NCBI GenBank assembly: GCA_028622995.1
Contig: JAJQJQ010000020.1
Span: forward strand, 3,658,001 to 3,722,000
Source: Panagrolaimus kolymaensis
Lineage: Eukaryota; Nematoda; Chromadorea; Rhabditida; Panagrolaimidae
Length of the DNA stretch: 64,000 bases
Direction: 5' to 3'
In this document: piece after piece, positions 13,429 to 25,244 of the stretch
Layout of the letters: every line of letters begins with the position of its first letter
Position numbering within the stretch: the stretch's first letter is position 1
Notes under the pieces: model-generated
Database searches by the model: none
Told to the model about the DNA's origin: nothing
The model's input: only the letters and a program-made list of their open reading frames with translations
Translations under genes and position numbers: made by a program

Positions 13429-14175
13429 TCGAGCTAATAAAACAAATTTTGATTACTCTTTTTTCTTATTAAATTATCCTTTAAAAACAGCAATACTCAT
13501 TAAGGAAATTGTTTCCGTTGGCTTGCTTTTTTAACATCATCGTTTTTGCTATTTTTGTCGTCATTTTTACTTGTGGTTTCCAAAAATAACTTTCATATAT
13601 TTATTTATGGGTAACGTAACAATTTATTTTTATAAACTTTATTCAATAATTTTTTTTATTTTATATTAAATGATGAAAGGATTTCCGGGTAAGCAAGTTA
13701 GCTTTATATATAAAAAAAAGTGATGACGACATTTTTTTTATTTTTTGTGTTAAAAAAAATAAAATAAAGAACACATACATAGTTTCTTTCCTTCCTTCCT
13801 TCATTTCTTTATACGGATTCTCATGAACAAAAACAAATATGTATGTATGTACTTTTATCAGCCTCGTCTCTCTCTAAAAAAGCTTAATTTATTTTTAGTT
13901 TCATTTTGGTGGGAAAAATATTCGATTAATTATTAGTTGGTTTTTGGATGAAAAATTCTTGGTTGCGCGAAAAATTTCTTCAAATAAGATTTTGTAAAAG
14001 TGGCATATTTTTAACAGAAAAGTCTATAATACTTTTTTCTATCCAAAAAATAATGGGTCTAGACTAAATGAATGGTTTTGGTTCCACTATAATAAGCAAC
14101 AAACAGCATCCATCATTATAATTGCCATTCATGTTGAAATTTGATATTTTTTTCAAAAACTTTGGTGATGGCCAC
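13429..14175. other. Non-coding DNA between dyad cluster A and the hAT MITE
   Basis: AT-rich, with CTTCC repeats near 13790 and TATG repeats near 13843. No gene or further element is supported. Confidence 0.5.
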
Positions 14176-14620
14176 TAGTGTTCATTTCCCCCCCCCCCCC
14201 GTTTTTGGAAAAAGACGGGGACGGGACGGGGAACTTTTTTGACGGGGAATCCCCGCGGGGAAAAGGCGGGAAATTTTTTTAGACGGGGAGTCCCGCGGGG
14301 ACTCCCCGTTCCCGTTCCCCGCGGGGAATTACGGGGAATTTCATTATAAATTTTTCTTAAATTGGGTTATTGCCTCAAAAATGCCTTTTTTAATGTAATT
14401 TGGTGTTATTTAGATGTTTTAAGCCATTTGGAAAGAGTTTAGATTATTATTAACGAATTTTGAAAAATATTCAAATTTTTAGACGGGGAAAAATTATCGG
14501 CGGGGATTCCCCGCGGGGAAAATGACGGCGAAAAAATTTCGACGGGGAGCCCCCGCGGGGGCTCCCCGTCCCCGTTCCCGCGGGGAAAATCCCGTCCCGC
14601 GGGGGGGAAAATGAACACTA
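14176..14620. mobile_element. Non-autonomous hAT-superfamily MITE with perfect 8-bp TSD
   Basis: The 445-bp element starts TAGTGTTCATTT and ends AAATGAACACTA, a 12-bp perfect terminal inverted repeat. It is flanked by identical 8-bp copies of ATGGCCAC (14168-14175 and 14621-14628). An 8-bp duplication and a TAGNG terminus are hallmarks of hAT transposition. Inside, two GC-rich modules of about 95 bp (about 14240-14335 and 14490-14590) are direct repeats built from palindromes such as GGGGAGTCCCGC and repeated ACGGGGA. They are separated by about 140 bp of AT-rich DNA. There is no transposase frame, so it must have been mobilised in trans. It is the most GC-rich stretch of the whole window. 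Confidence 0.88.
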
Positions 14621-14628
14621 ATGGCCAC

Positions 14629-14874
14629 ACATGGGCAAGGTGGTGTGAAAGAAATTTTTGTCTCGCGCTATGTCAAAATTATTGAACATTATCAAAGGGT
14701 CTCCCCTCTTTGATATTATTTTTTCCGAGTAAAATCAAGCGCTATGTCGTAGCTTTTCAAAAAAAATTTCCTTGGTCCTCCCTGTGGATATTTTTTAAAT
14801 CTTAAAAAACCTCTGCGCTATGTAGCTATGTCAGGGTGTGTCAAAACACACCCAAACACACCCTGTGCCCATGT
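14629..14874. mobile_element. Second inverted-repeat element abutting the hAT MITE
   Basis: The left end ACATGGGCAAGGTGGTGTG mirrors the right end CACACCCTGTGCCCATGT. These are imperfect inverted repeats bounding about 246 bp. GCGCTATGT occurs three times inside (near 14669, 14740 and 14815). The host sequence left of the neighbouring hAT element (GGTGATGGCCAC) nearly repeats right of this one (GGTGATGGCAC). This suggests the hAT copy inserted at the edge of this older element; that history is inference. Confidence 0.5.
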
Positions 14875-15698
14875 ATGGTGATGGCACTACAATATTTTTT
14901 TTAATAAAATGTGTAATTAAATATTATATATTAAAACGCTCTAGCTCTGTGTTTTTATTAATTTTGGTAAATAATATTATTCTCAAAGGAAAAAAGAAAA
15001 AGTTTGTATTCCATCCTAAATTTTTTTTAGAAAGTTTCAGAATTTGAATCTCGAATTTTTTTACAATTTAACTCTCTTTTTTCTAACTCCACCAAAATCG
15101 AAGAAAATATTTGATGTTTCATTTATTTAAAAATTCCTCGTCACTAAGGATCTTTCCAAAAAAAAATTCCCTAAGTTCGATCATTTCCGTTTCCTCTTGG
15201 CTCTCAAGTCGCCGTCCTTCCGTTGACTTCTGAAGTTTTTTTGTTTTTTCAAATGCAACATTCTTCTTTTTGTTTTATAAAATAAAAACAATGGTTTTTT
15301 CATATCTTTTTTTTCTTCAAAAAACTAAAATAACTAAAGCTTTTCTCTTTCAAGATGCTTAGTAGTTAAGTTTAATGATATCCTTTTTATCTTTTTTTTA
15401 TGTCCACACAAAAAAAGAGCTTTTGACGATTGTTTTCATTCAAAAAAACGATGGCGTCGGGTTATTTTTTTTCTTTGTTCATTTTGTGGTGAATTTATTA
15501 TTTAAAGACATGGGGCAAAAATATCTTCGGCTAAAGCTTTTGAGAATGCCGGCCGGCAAGCAGGAAGTTGATGGGTTATTTGTTGCTTGAGTGATATCAA
15601 ACTGAATGAACGCAAGAAGAAAAAAATATTGGAAGAATGAGGGAGTTTTTAGTGTTTAGGCTTAAATTATTTGACCTTTGGGCGTAAAAAGGTAAAAT
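14875..15698. other. Non-coding DNA
   Basis: AT-rich sequence with no supported gene. The short frames are too biased and lack splice signals. Confidence 0.45.
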
Positions 15699-15918
15699 GA
15701 TAGTACCAAGTTTTTAACAATATTTTGCAATTTTTTGTTATTATCATTAAATTTAAAGCTTTCGAATTAAAATTAATCTTTTAATGGTTTTGTTTATTTT
15801 TACACCATCAACGAGATAAAGGATGGAAGTCAACCAAAAAAAGTAACATTAGCAGCTACTGAACTATTAATGAGAGTAACATGAATTTGACAATATTTTT
15901 TGTTTTTCTATTACTATC
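15699..15918. repeat. 47-nt dyad elements, cluster B (2 copies)
   Basis: Copies at 15699-15745 and 15872-15918, each exactly 47 nt between the outer bases of the GATAGTAA-like and TTACTATC-like arms (the first right arm is TTATTATC). Both carry CAATATT at nt 20-26, so both have the same orientation. Confidence 0.8.
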
Positions 15919-17682
15919 ACTTTAAAACAAATCCTATTTTTGCAATTTTTTTTCATCATTGAAAAAATATTTTGACATTTTCAAATACAATATTATTATT
16001 AGAAACAGCTGCTGCGATATATATATTTTTTTATTTACCCTTCTTTTTCTCTTTTCTCATGATTTTTTAATTTACTTAATAAAAAAAAGATAGATCAAAG
16101 CTGCTATGTTTTTTTTCTCTTCTTCAATCAAGCCATTCATTTACTTTCTTCAATCTAACAACATTTGTTTTTGTTTTATTTTCTTTCTCATCATAAGCTC
16201 GCTCGCTTGTTTGATGAATTTAATGAAAGAGACGACGAGGACGTAAATGAAAATGAAAAAAAAATTAATTTTGTTTTATCCACCATCGCCTCTCTTTTGT
16301 CGCTGCCGCCGTGTTTGCTAAAATTAAATAAATGAAATGAATGAATGCGTTTGATTTATTAGTAGTTGTTGTTGTTAGTCTTCTTTCTTTTTCTCTGTCA
16401 TTTAGCTTTCTTGCTTTTTTTCATTTATTGATCTCTTTCCTCCTCCAATTTCTCTTTTTTTTGTGAATATAAGTTGGATCTTTTGGGTTGTTGCTGCTGT
16501 TATTAATGCCAAGTCGAAATTTAAAAGTCGAACTTTAAAATTATTTGTTAAAGAGGGTTTAAAATTAAAAAAGAAAAAAACCTTTAAAAAAGTGTTAGGT
16601 TGCATATTTTTAAATAAAAAAGAAAGACACTCAAAAAACCCAGCTTAATTATTATAAAAATAATTTTGTCCAAAAATCAAAGTCATATTTAAAATTTTGG
16701 AATTTTTTTTGTTAAGATTTGGTTTTCCATTCTTCTTTTTTACAATAAAGCTTTTTTTTTATCTCGCCGCCGCTTTCAATTCCAAAGCATTTACAACAAT
16801 TTTTTTTTGTTACAATTTTTTTCCTTCCAACTTTTCAAAAAAAAAAAATTTTATAGACAGTTTTCTTTTTGACATTTTATGCTTTAAACTAAAAATTGAA
16901 TGATGCCTTTTTAGAAAAATGATGTACGCATTTTTTTATTTTGGAGTGTTTGAATTTAAAAAAAAGTTATATTCCATCTTCGTTCAACCAAAATAAAAAA
17001 TAAAAAAAAAGAAAAAGAAAGAGGGAAGGAGGATTCCCATGAGATTGTTCTTTTTGGTTTTTTTTGACATTTTTTAGCCCCATCATCAATTTTAAGTTGT
17101 ACATAGTTGTTGATATCTTCTCTTCTTTTTTTTCTTCAAAAACTTGCATGTCAATCTTTTTTGGTTGCTGGCACATTTATTTGGTTGGCCGCTTTTAGTC
17201 TTTTTTTAGTGGTATCTGAATATTTTCTATGAAAGTGAAAAAAAAACTTAAATCCGTAAATTTTTATTTTCCTTTCAAAAATTTTTAGTATTAAAACTGT
17301 TTATATTTTCGGGTGGAAAAGTAAATATTTTTTTTTGCGTGATCCAATTATCTTTGTTACTTGAGCCAATAAAAACTAAACTTTATATTTTTTTAGCACC
17401 ATCACTTGAACAAAAAAAAATTATTTCATTATCCACAATATAAAAAAAAATGTATCCATCAGTTTTGATCATGTTGAAATGAATCCATTGATACATCCAA
17501 CAAAAATTTTAATCAAAGACGGCGCATTTGTTAAAAAAAGAAAAATTAACAAAGCGCCATCTTTAAATAAAGAAGTGCCAATTATTATTTTTTCTTCTTC
17601 TCATCATTATTGTTGGTCATCATCATATTCCTATTATTGATAGAAGCTTATTATCGTCATCTTCTTCTTCTTCCTTGTGATA
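15919..17682. other. Non-coding upstream DNA of the GPCR gene
   Basis: Low-complexity AT DNA with TCTT and GAAA tracts. I see no exon. The last few hundred bases before 17857 (repeated ATTTTATTTTAC and ATCAATC motifs) are probably promoter and 5' untranslated sequence. Confidence 0.45.
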
Positions 17683-19618
17683 TATAGTAACAAAAAAAAA
17701 ACTAACAATAATTAGCAAAAATTTGTTACTCTCCTTAAATTTTTTCTTGGTGAAACGAAACAACAAAGCTTTAAATTTTATTTTACTTTATTTTATTATT
17801 TTTTTTGGATTTTCAACAATCAATCAATTCACAACAATCAAATCTAAAAAATAATAATGCTGCCATTAATATTTATATTATTATTAATTTATTTTACGGG
17901 TAATACAATAGGAGCTAATAATAATCGACAACGATCAACACCAATACCACCACCAAATATTCCATTAAATAATAATAATATTCCATCGGCATTAGTATCA
18001 TCAAAAATAAATAATAATAATAATTCACCAATAGAAATAATAAATTTTGAACAATTATTATTTGAAATGGATTCCACTGAACATTGTAATAAAACTTTAA
18101 GTGGGCCATTAATTAATCGATTAGTGAATGATTCATTTAAAAATGGACAATATGATAAAAATATTGAATATATTTTAGAAAGTATTAATAATGCTGAAAT
18201 TATTGAACGTAAGCTTCTTCTTTTTTTAAATAAACAAATGTTTGGGATGCAAAGAGAGTAAGAGATTTTTTGAAAATATTGTCTAGTTTTGGTTACTAGC
18301 ATGATCGAAACGCCTCTTTGATTTAGAATCATTCGCCATTGTTTTCGATCTTTTTAAGACATTTTTTGATCCATATTAATGTTTTTCTTAAAACTGAAAA
18401 AAGAAAAACCAAAATGTTAATGAGAGTGACAAAACTTTAAAAAAAATTCAAAAATTTTAATACTCTCTTTGTATTGTGACATTGACTCATGATTTTTGAT
18501 CGAACTATCAATTTGTATTTTACTTTAAATTCCTTTTTTGATAACTTAAAAATATCAAAAAATAACCACAAATCCATCTAAAACAAATATTTTTGTTAAA
18601 TCCCATGTTCTTTTTATAAAATAAAGTTTCTTTTAAAAACAAGCAAGCCTCTTTTTCTAAATCCAATAAAGTCTTTTTGATTTTAAACTCATACAATGAT
18701 TTCAAGAGATAATAATCAAACTTACACAATAAAAATGAAAAAATGGTTGCTCTCTTTAAAGTTTAAAAATTAACAATGCACCTACTTTTTTTTATTATAA
18801 AAAGCAAATTTTAATTTTTTTTTCAATTTCAGCCCAAAAATATCCATTCTTCTTGAGGCTATCTTCACAACCACCATTTTCACCACCTCGTGGACCAAAA
18901 GAAGCGGTGTTTGGTTTACAATTAATTTGTCCAGAAAATCATCAAATCACTTTGCATTCAAAACACACCGAACATTCAGATGCATATTGGACTCCAATAG
19001 CCCTTTATTATTCATTGAAAAGTAAAAAATATTTAATTGTTAGGCTGCCATCCATCGATTTGGATGTTTGTCCTATGACTGAATGCTTGGGAAATCAAGT
19101 AAGTTTAAAAAAAATGCTTTCGAATTTTTTTTCTTTCGAAATTTGCAATTAAAATCCAAAACAAAAAAATTCATTATTTTTACGCTTCACAACTTTTATT
19201 AATTTTTCAGTGCACTTGGACCGTCCATGGTCGAACGAAAGTTTGGGCTCGTTCATGTTGTTCAGAAGCGGCACAATTTTGTCGACATGATTGGTCTTTC
19301 TTACAATCAAGCATTTATATTTTATCGGGGATTTTCGCCTTATCTTCATTAATCATGATACCTGTGGTACTTCGAGAACGTCGTCGACAACAACAAGAAT
19401 CTCGAGGATGGGCATTAATGGAAATATTTTTTATGGGTGCTGCCATTCTTTATCTTATTGTAAGTTGTAATAAGTTCATGAAATACAAAAAAAAATTGAA
19501 TTTTTTTAACTTTGGATGAGAGTAATCAAATATTAACAATACTTGGGAAATTCCTGTTACTATCAGTTTGAGAAAGTAATTCTATTTGAGCGATAATTTT
19601 CATTTCTTGGTTACTATC
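17683..19618. repeat. 47-nt dyad elements, cluster C (5 copies, GPCR promoter and introns)
   Basis: One copy (17683-17733, stretched to 51 nt by an A-run) lies about 120 bp before the GPCR start codon. Two (18254-18300, 47 nt; 18422-18467, 46 nt and degenerate) lie in its first intron. Two more (19518-19564 and 19572-19618, both 47 nt) lie back to back in its third intron. The centres are CAATAAT or CAATACT in one orientation and AATATTG in the other. Confidence 0.75.
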
Positions 19619-21632
19619 AGCTTCCCAAAAAAATGTTATATGACAACCCATTTCCACATTTACAGTAAAATTCTAGTGCAATTGCTTTGTAAGAAAACAC
19701 TCAAAAAATATTCTTCAAGAAAAAAACGGAAATGGGATCAATGAAAAAAGAGGGAAAGCAAACCAAGGAAGTAAGCCTCTCCTCTAAAGCTTTTTTTTCC
19801 ATTTCCTTTGAGATTTCATTTTTTTTATAAACAAAAACAGAAGCCCTTCTTTTGATGAAGCTTGAAAAAAAAGAGAATAAAAAAAAGAGCTGACATGATT
19901 TATTCATTAAAAAAAGATATTCTTCTGACAACCACCAACCAAACCCATTTGAAAATAAACAAGAAAAAAATTTTTTTTATGAGACTTTTGGGATTGAAAA
20001 ATTGCAACATAAAAGTTAAAAAGATATGGGTTTTGTAGAATAATTTATTAAGGTTTTCAACTACGATTAAAGAAAAACAATGTTAAAATAAGAATATTTG
20101 TAAAAAAGAAAAACCATAAAATTTACTGTGAAAAAAATAAAAGTAATAAAATTTGTTAGAAAATTGCGAAAATATGATTATTATCTTTTTTTACTCTTCA
20201 AAGAAAAAACAATGGCTTTTTGAAACACAAATAAGTGTGTCAATCTTTAACGAACTTGAGATTTCATTATCTTTGAAGCAAGCTATCATTGAATTCAAAG
20301 TTCATAAAAGCATGCGAAAATATTGGTGTTTCAAATCAAAGAAAAAATAATACACATTCCTAAATTTCGTTTTTTAGCCACTTTTGAATTGGATAAATCC
20401 ACATGAAAATTCTTGCATCGTTGCAGTATGGATGAGACAAAGTGGTTTTACACTTTTTTATGGTTCAATTATTTTAAAAATTTATCGGTAAACAACTTTT
20501 GCCATCGTTACAAAAAAAAAACAAACATCTTTTCATCTTTTTAGTAACCTCCAAGAATATCGAGTTCGTAAAGCTCATCATGTAATAGTTCGAGAACAAG
20601 ATATGCTACGATATCTTGGAATCCTTATCGTTATTTCCATTGTTGGTTTACTTGGTTGGACATTTGGTTCATATAAAGATAAACAACTTTGGAAAGATAA
20701 ATGGCCACAATGTTCAATGGATTTAGGTTCAATCATGTGGACAATATTTGAAATGATTGTATTAATATTAGGAATGAGATTTTGTTATAAAGCTAGATCC
20801 TCACATTGGACCGAACGAAATCAATTTACTGTTGCAGTATGTATTGAAGCAATAATAACTTTTATTATAACTGTTATAAAATATTCATATAAAGATTATG
20901 GTTCACGTGATATTATGTTATTAGTAACATTTATACAAATATTTATTGCTATAACGGTTAATATCTTTATTATTATTACACCTAAATTTATATCGGTAAG
21001 TCAGTTGAAAAGAACAGTCATTACCAAGCCATAAAGTTATGTGGGTGTCACATAATCGAGTAAAATAATCATCAGTTACGTGATGTTGTACAGCTGTCAC
21101 TAAATACCAGTTAACAATATCCATCATTTTTAGGTTGGTGGTGAATCAAATCGAAGAACTTTGACGATGTCTGGTGCAGGTAATAGTGGAAGAGCGCATC
21201 CATCATTAGCAAAGTTACGGGATAATTTAATAAATGGAACAATAGATTTTGCTGAAGTTCCCATAATTGATATGAATCCTGAAGACATCCGAGTAAGCCT
21301 AAATCCATTACCAACTTCAAACATACAAAAAACTTTCCCTTTTTTAGGCCGAATTAAAACGGGTATACACTCAATTAAGAATGTACAAACTTAAAAATTT
21401 GTATCAAGATAATCCCCATATAAGTAAAAGAAAAGGTGGAAAGAAAATATCTGATAAAACAGCTAAAAATCGAAGGATTTCCATTCCACCAACTTCATCA
21501 TCGCCTAAGATTCGAAGAGTGGATGAAGAAGACGAGAAATCCGATTTAACTGTTGAGTCAGCTCCACATAATATTTATTTATCAACAAACAAAATTCAAC
21601 TTGAATCGGCTGATCAATCTGTTCGGGTCTAA
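17857..21632 (+). CDS. GPR158/GPR179/smog-like class C orphan GPCR
   Basis: Predicted 623-residue receptor from seven exons: 17857-18208, 18833-19098, 19211-19459, 20378-20487, 20545-20995, 21134-21292 and 21348-21632; the frame holds across all six introns. The ATG opens a signal peptide (PLIFILLLIYF). An Asn-rich segment and an ectodomain of about 200 residues with several cysteines follow. Seven membrane segments then run from about residue 225 to 470. They include the third-helix region (SCIVAVWMRQSGFTLFYGS), the loop HHVIVREQDMLRYLG, and a final helix ending FIIITPKF. These loops resemble the GPR158/GPR179 and Drosophila smog group of class C receptors. The cytoplasmic tail is basic then Ser-rich. 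The ectodomain is shorter than in mammalian GPR158, so a Cache-type domain may be reduced. A neuronal signalling role is inference from the family. Confidence 0.82.
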
Positions 21633-21865
21633 AACTATACTTAATTGTAAAGTGTTCTCACTTATCGCTAATTCCTCCTAGTTGTTTTTGCTGTTTTTGT
21701 TTGATGTAAACGCTAAATAAAAGACTTCATCCTTTTTACAAGTAAACAAAGAAACACACACACAAGGTTTTTAATAACTTTATTCAACAAAAAGTAACAT
21801 AAAAGAAAATTATTTATTCCAACAATAGCAATGTAAATTAACAACAGCACATATTGAAAGAACGC

Positions 21866-22274
21866 TTAACGCGCAGCAGCAGTAGCAGCTCCAGCAGCTG
21901 GGCGGAAAGTTTGAGGACGTCCAAAGCGTGGTGGTGGATTGCGATCTTTGCGAGCTTCTCGAGAACGATTACGAACAATTTTGCTGTGGATGGCGCAGGA
22001 TACACAATAATGAAGCTTGTGATAGAACTTTGGAAGAGTATATTCTGAAAAAATAAAGATAAGAAACATGTCAAAAAGAGAAAGAAAACTTACGATCATA
22101 GACGGAAGCATCAGTGATATCACGAAGAGCAGCAGCTTCAACAATGTTTCTGACGACGAACTTCTTGATGGCTTTGTCTTTGGGAGTACATCTTCCACAG
22201 TTGGTGCATCGAATAGGTCTAACGTGTCCACGTCCCTTCTTGTTACGTCCGTGATTGCGGCGTTTGACAGTCAT
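21866..22274 (-). CDS. rps-26: 40S ribosomal protein eS26
   Basis: Two exons, 22094-22274 and 21866-22044, encode 119 residues. They start [18 protein letters not shown] and contain the two zinc-binding CxxC pairs of eS26 (CTNCGRC near residue 23 and CVSCAIHSK near residue 75). [15 protein letters not shown] joins [12 protein letters not shown] across the intron. Length and sequence agree with eS26 throughout. The protein sits at the mRNA exit channel of the small subunit; this is family knowledge. The C-terminus is Ala-rich (ends [10 protein letters not shown]). The gene is convergent with the GPCR gene: the two stop codons are 233 bp apart and the AATAAA signals (near 21717 plus and 21784 minus) lie between them. 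Confidence 0.96.
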
Positions 22275-22280
22275 TTCGTC

Positions 22281-22305
22281 AGCTATATAATACCTGAAAA
22301 AGAAG
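22281..22305 (-). promoter_or_regulatory. Putative trans-splice acceptor of eS26
   Basis: On the minus strand CTTTTTCAG (AG opposite 22294-22295) lies 19 nt upstream of the start codon with no upstream coding exon. This fits spliced-leader addition, or the 3' end of a 5'-UTR intron. Confidence 0.5.
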
Positions 22306-23035
22306 CTAATAAGTAAACATATCGATGAAAAACGCTATGGCAACATGATTAAAATACACACGAACACGATAACGTAAAGGGTTTGAAAATAAGGTAAAAA
22401 AAGGGAAGGAATATACACGAAACATGATTGTGAGCATATGAAAAACATAGTTGAAAAGTTAATTGAAAAAAACTTAAATAAGGAACTAATGCGAAGAAGA
22501 TACAAAATGGTTTAAAAGATAAAAGCAATATGTGGATACATCATGAAGACAAGCACCAAGAGCAACAATAAAATAAAGCTTGAAAATGGGAGTAAATCAA
22601 TAAAACCATGTCACCACCATCTCTAATACAAGCAGGTAAAGTAAAAAATAATTTAGTGAAGCTAAAAATAGTTTCCAATGTAAAAAAGTTGCAATGAAAA
22701 GCAAAAAAAATGGGTTGAAAAAATTTTAGCTTCGATTCAAGCAAAAAAAAAGGAACGGGCTATGGCTACTGTGTGTTCGTGTTGAGATTTAGCCTGATTT
22801 AAATTGAGCTGCGGCTTTTTTGATTTTGCGTTAAATTTTTTCAACGAAGTTTTTTTTCATTCAATTTTAATAAACCTTTACCATAATATTATGAATAAAA
22901 TTTTTTTTACCATGGAATGAATTAACATGGCTAAAATGAATCGTAAAAGCTGCTATGATACTATTATGAAGGAAAGATATTCAAAAATAACCCTTTTTTG
23001 TTAACAAAAATAGCTATCTTGAGAAGGTTGTTGTT
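22306..23035. other. Intergenic DNA between divergent eS26 and TMEM107
   Basis: AT-rich outron and promoter DNA. A somewhat less AT-rich patch at 22755-22820 may mark the eS26 transcription start. No coding signal. Confidence 0.4.
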
Positions 23036-23049
23036 GTTGCTATGACGAT
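23036..23049 (+). promoter_or_regulatory. X-box-like RFX (DAF-19) site upstream of TMEM107
   Basis: GTTGCTATGACGAT matches the relaxed nematode X-box pattern (RYYNYYATRRNRAC) at all but the final base, and lies about 128 bp before the TMEM107 ATG. That is the usual X-box distance for ciliary genes. RFX control of transition-zone genes is established in nematodes; that this site works is inference. Confidence 0.45.
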
Positions 23050-23176
23050 GAAAACAAGAAAATCAAGAAGCATCATCCATGAATATGAAATCTTGAAAAT
23101 TATTTTATTGTATTATGTTGATTAGTTAATGGTAGTTTAAATTCTGATTTAGGTTTATAAAATTACAAAAACCATT

Positions 23177-23802
23177 ATGGGCGATTTCCTTGGTCTAGTA
23201 TTTCTCGCAACAACCGCTCATGCCAGCATGATCTTCTCGGCTTTCTATGATAAAGTAAGGTTTTTGAATGGTTGGATTGAAGGAGTCAATGAAGAAAAGA
23301 TCGAACAGAAAAAGAAAATTTTGACAATCAAAGCTAATGCTGAGTTAGTTAGTTAATTTGGCTCGATAAATGAGTCAAATCAAGCTTTAGCTGAATCACT
23401 TTTTACTCATATTTGGACCAATAAGACATAATTATTATCTTTAGCTAGTGAATACATAATTTGAATTTTTAGCAAGAATACGTGTATGCCTCATTTCCTA
23501 TAGGTGAAACATTGAAGCAAGAAGTCGAAGACTATGATGCATCAATAACTGTATGCCTTGCATTGTCCTTGGCTTTTGCTATTCTCGAAATAGCTTTTCT
23601 CTTTCGACAAATTCCATCCCCATTAATCTCATGTTACTCACTAATATCTCATGTAATTGCATGCATATTTCTTTGCAAGTTCATTGCTGATTCTCATCCA
23701 GTATCTCACTTTTGGATCCTCTTTGGGTTTGCAAGCTTTCCAACAATATTTATTCAAGTTTTCATATTTGCAAACTCATTCAATAAACGAAAATTTTGCT
23801 GA
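23177..23802 (+). CDS. tmem-107: TMEM107 homologue, ciliary transition-zone membrane protein
   Basis: Two exons, 23177-23254 and 23473-23802, give 135 residues, the size of the family. Four hydrophobic segments are visible: LGLVFLATTAHASMIFSAF, the stretch from ITVCLALSLAFAILEIAFLF, SLISHVIACIFLCKFI, and the stretch from WILFGFASFPTIFIQVFIF. The alternation of loop and helix and the phrases before helix 4 (SHFWILFGFASFP) match TMEM107 (human counterpart: a Tyr-Trp-rich FxFCSALP segment). In worms and mammals it belongs to the MKS module of the ciliary gate; family knowledge. It is convergent with the DnaJ gene, with 142 bp between the stop codons. Confidence 0.8.
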
Positions 23803-23944
23803 TAAAAATCTTTTATTTTCACAACATACAAGAAATAAATCAGTTTATAAAAAAATGAACATGACAAGTTTGACACACTTTTTTTATCTCACACAACAAC
23901 AAAAAAAACATATATTATATATATAAAAATAAAAGCCAGAGAGA

Positions 23945-25233
23945 TCACTGGGTTTGACATTGAACACCTTGTCCACGCATATCATCATCTTCAACAGTTC
24001 GACGAGTTCGGAAATGATTTTCATTAACAGGAATAGCAGTTTTGATTTCAGCATCTGAAGGAATTTCAACTTTTGGTGGAGGTAAAAGCTTCGAAATTTT
24101 CTTGATTTGATCTTGTGAAAGAGATTTTGGGAAGTCGACTTTGAAGTTCAGCAAGAGATCTCCTTTGGTAGTTGGATCACGGCGGTGTGGCATACCTTCG
24201 TTGTGAATAACTTTACATTCATCATGAGAAATAACTTCTCCTAAAAATGAAGCGATGAGTATGGGAAACAAAGAAGCATCCTCAAAACACAAATGAAAGA
24301 TACTTACCAGGAAGAAGAGTAAAGTGAAGATCACGATTGTCCAAGGTTTTGATATTTTTAGTACATCCAGTAAGAGCTTCACTTAGAGACATTTTGACGG
24401 ATAAAACAAGGTTTTCATCTTTGCGAGTGTAAGTTGGATGTTCTTTTTCATCAAGAATGAAGATAACATCACCAGAATCAAGACCAATTTCTTCATCACC
24501 TTGTCCACGGAAGTAAATCTTTTCTCCATCGGTCATGCCCTTTTCTATATGAACTTCGAGGATCTTTTCTTCTTTAACCTGAAACAAAGAGCAAGTTATA
24601 AGCTATATCAGAAAGCGTTAAAAATCTTACCTTCTTCTTTCCACCACAACCTTTGCAAGGATTCTTGATAATTTGTCCTTCACCATTACAACCACCACAG
24701 CGACTTTGCATTGTTTGAACGAAACCAGGAGCAATTTGAACCCGCTTTACTTCAACTTTTCTTCCATGACATCTTTCACAAGTTTGAACATGATCTTTAT
24801 TTTCAGCTCCAGCACCATTACATTTCTTACAAATAACTTCACGAGTAAGCTTCATCTTTCTTGAAATACCATTATAAAGTTGCTCCAGAGTAACTTGTAG
24901 TTGATGAATGGTGTCTTTGGCTTTTGTTTCACGTTCACCACGACGAGCTCTTCCACCAAAGAACATATCGAAGATATCCATGGGATTATGCATTCCACCA
25001 CCGCCACCACCTTCTTTGATGCCTTCTTCACCATATTGATCATAGACTTCACGTTTCTTTGGATCTGATAGCACTTCGTATGCTTGAGAAATAAGCTTGA
25101 ATCGTTCGCCTTCATCAGGATTTTTGTCAGGATGATATTTTAGTGCGAGTTTACGATAAGCCTTCTTGAGTTCATTTTCTGTTGCACTTGCGGTGACTTC
25201 AAGAATTTCATAGTACTTTGTATCTTTGACCAT
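23945..25233 (-). CDS. Type I DnaJ / HSP40 co-chaperone (DNAJA family)
   Basis: Three exons, 24631-25233, 24308-24578 and 23945-24240, encode 389 residues. The J domain (residues 5-65) carries the HPD motif in KYHPDKNP. A Gly-rich linker with [10 protein letters not shown] follows. Four zinc-finger repeats are [24 protein letters not shown] and CKGCGGKK. Two beta-sandwich substrate domains and a C-terminal CQTQ complete it. CQTQ is a CaaX box, so farnesylation is expected as in DNAJA1/2. The protein stimulates Hsp70 ATPase and delivers unfolded clients. A longer frame exists upstream, but TTTTATAG at 25245-25252 (minus) is an acceptor 13 nt before this ATG, so the shorter start is preferred. 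The architecture is complete. Confidence 0.95.
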
Positions 25234-25244
25234 GGTTGTTGAAA

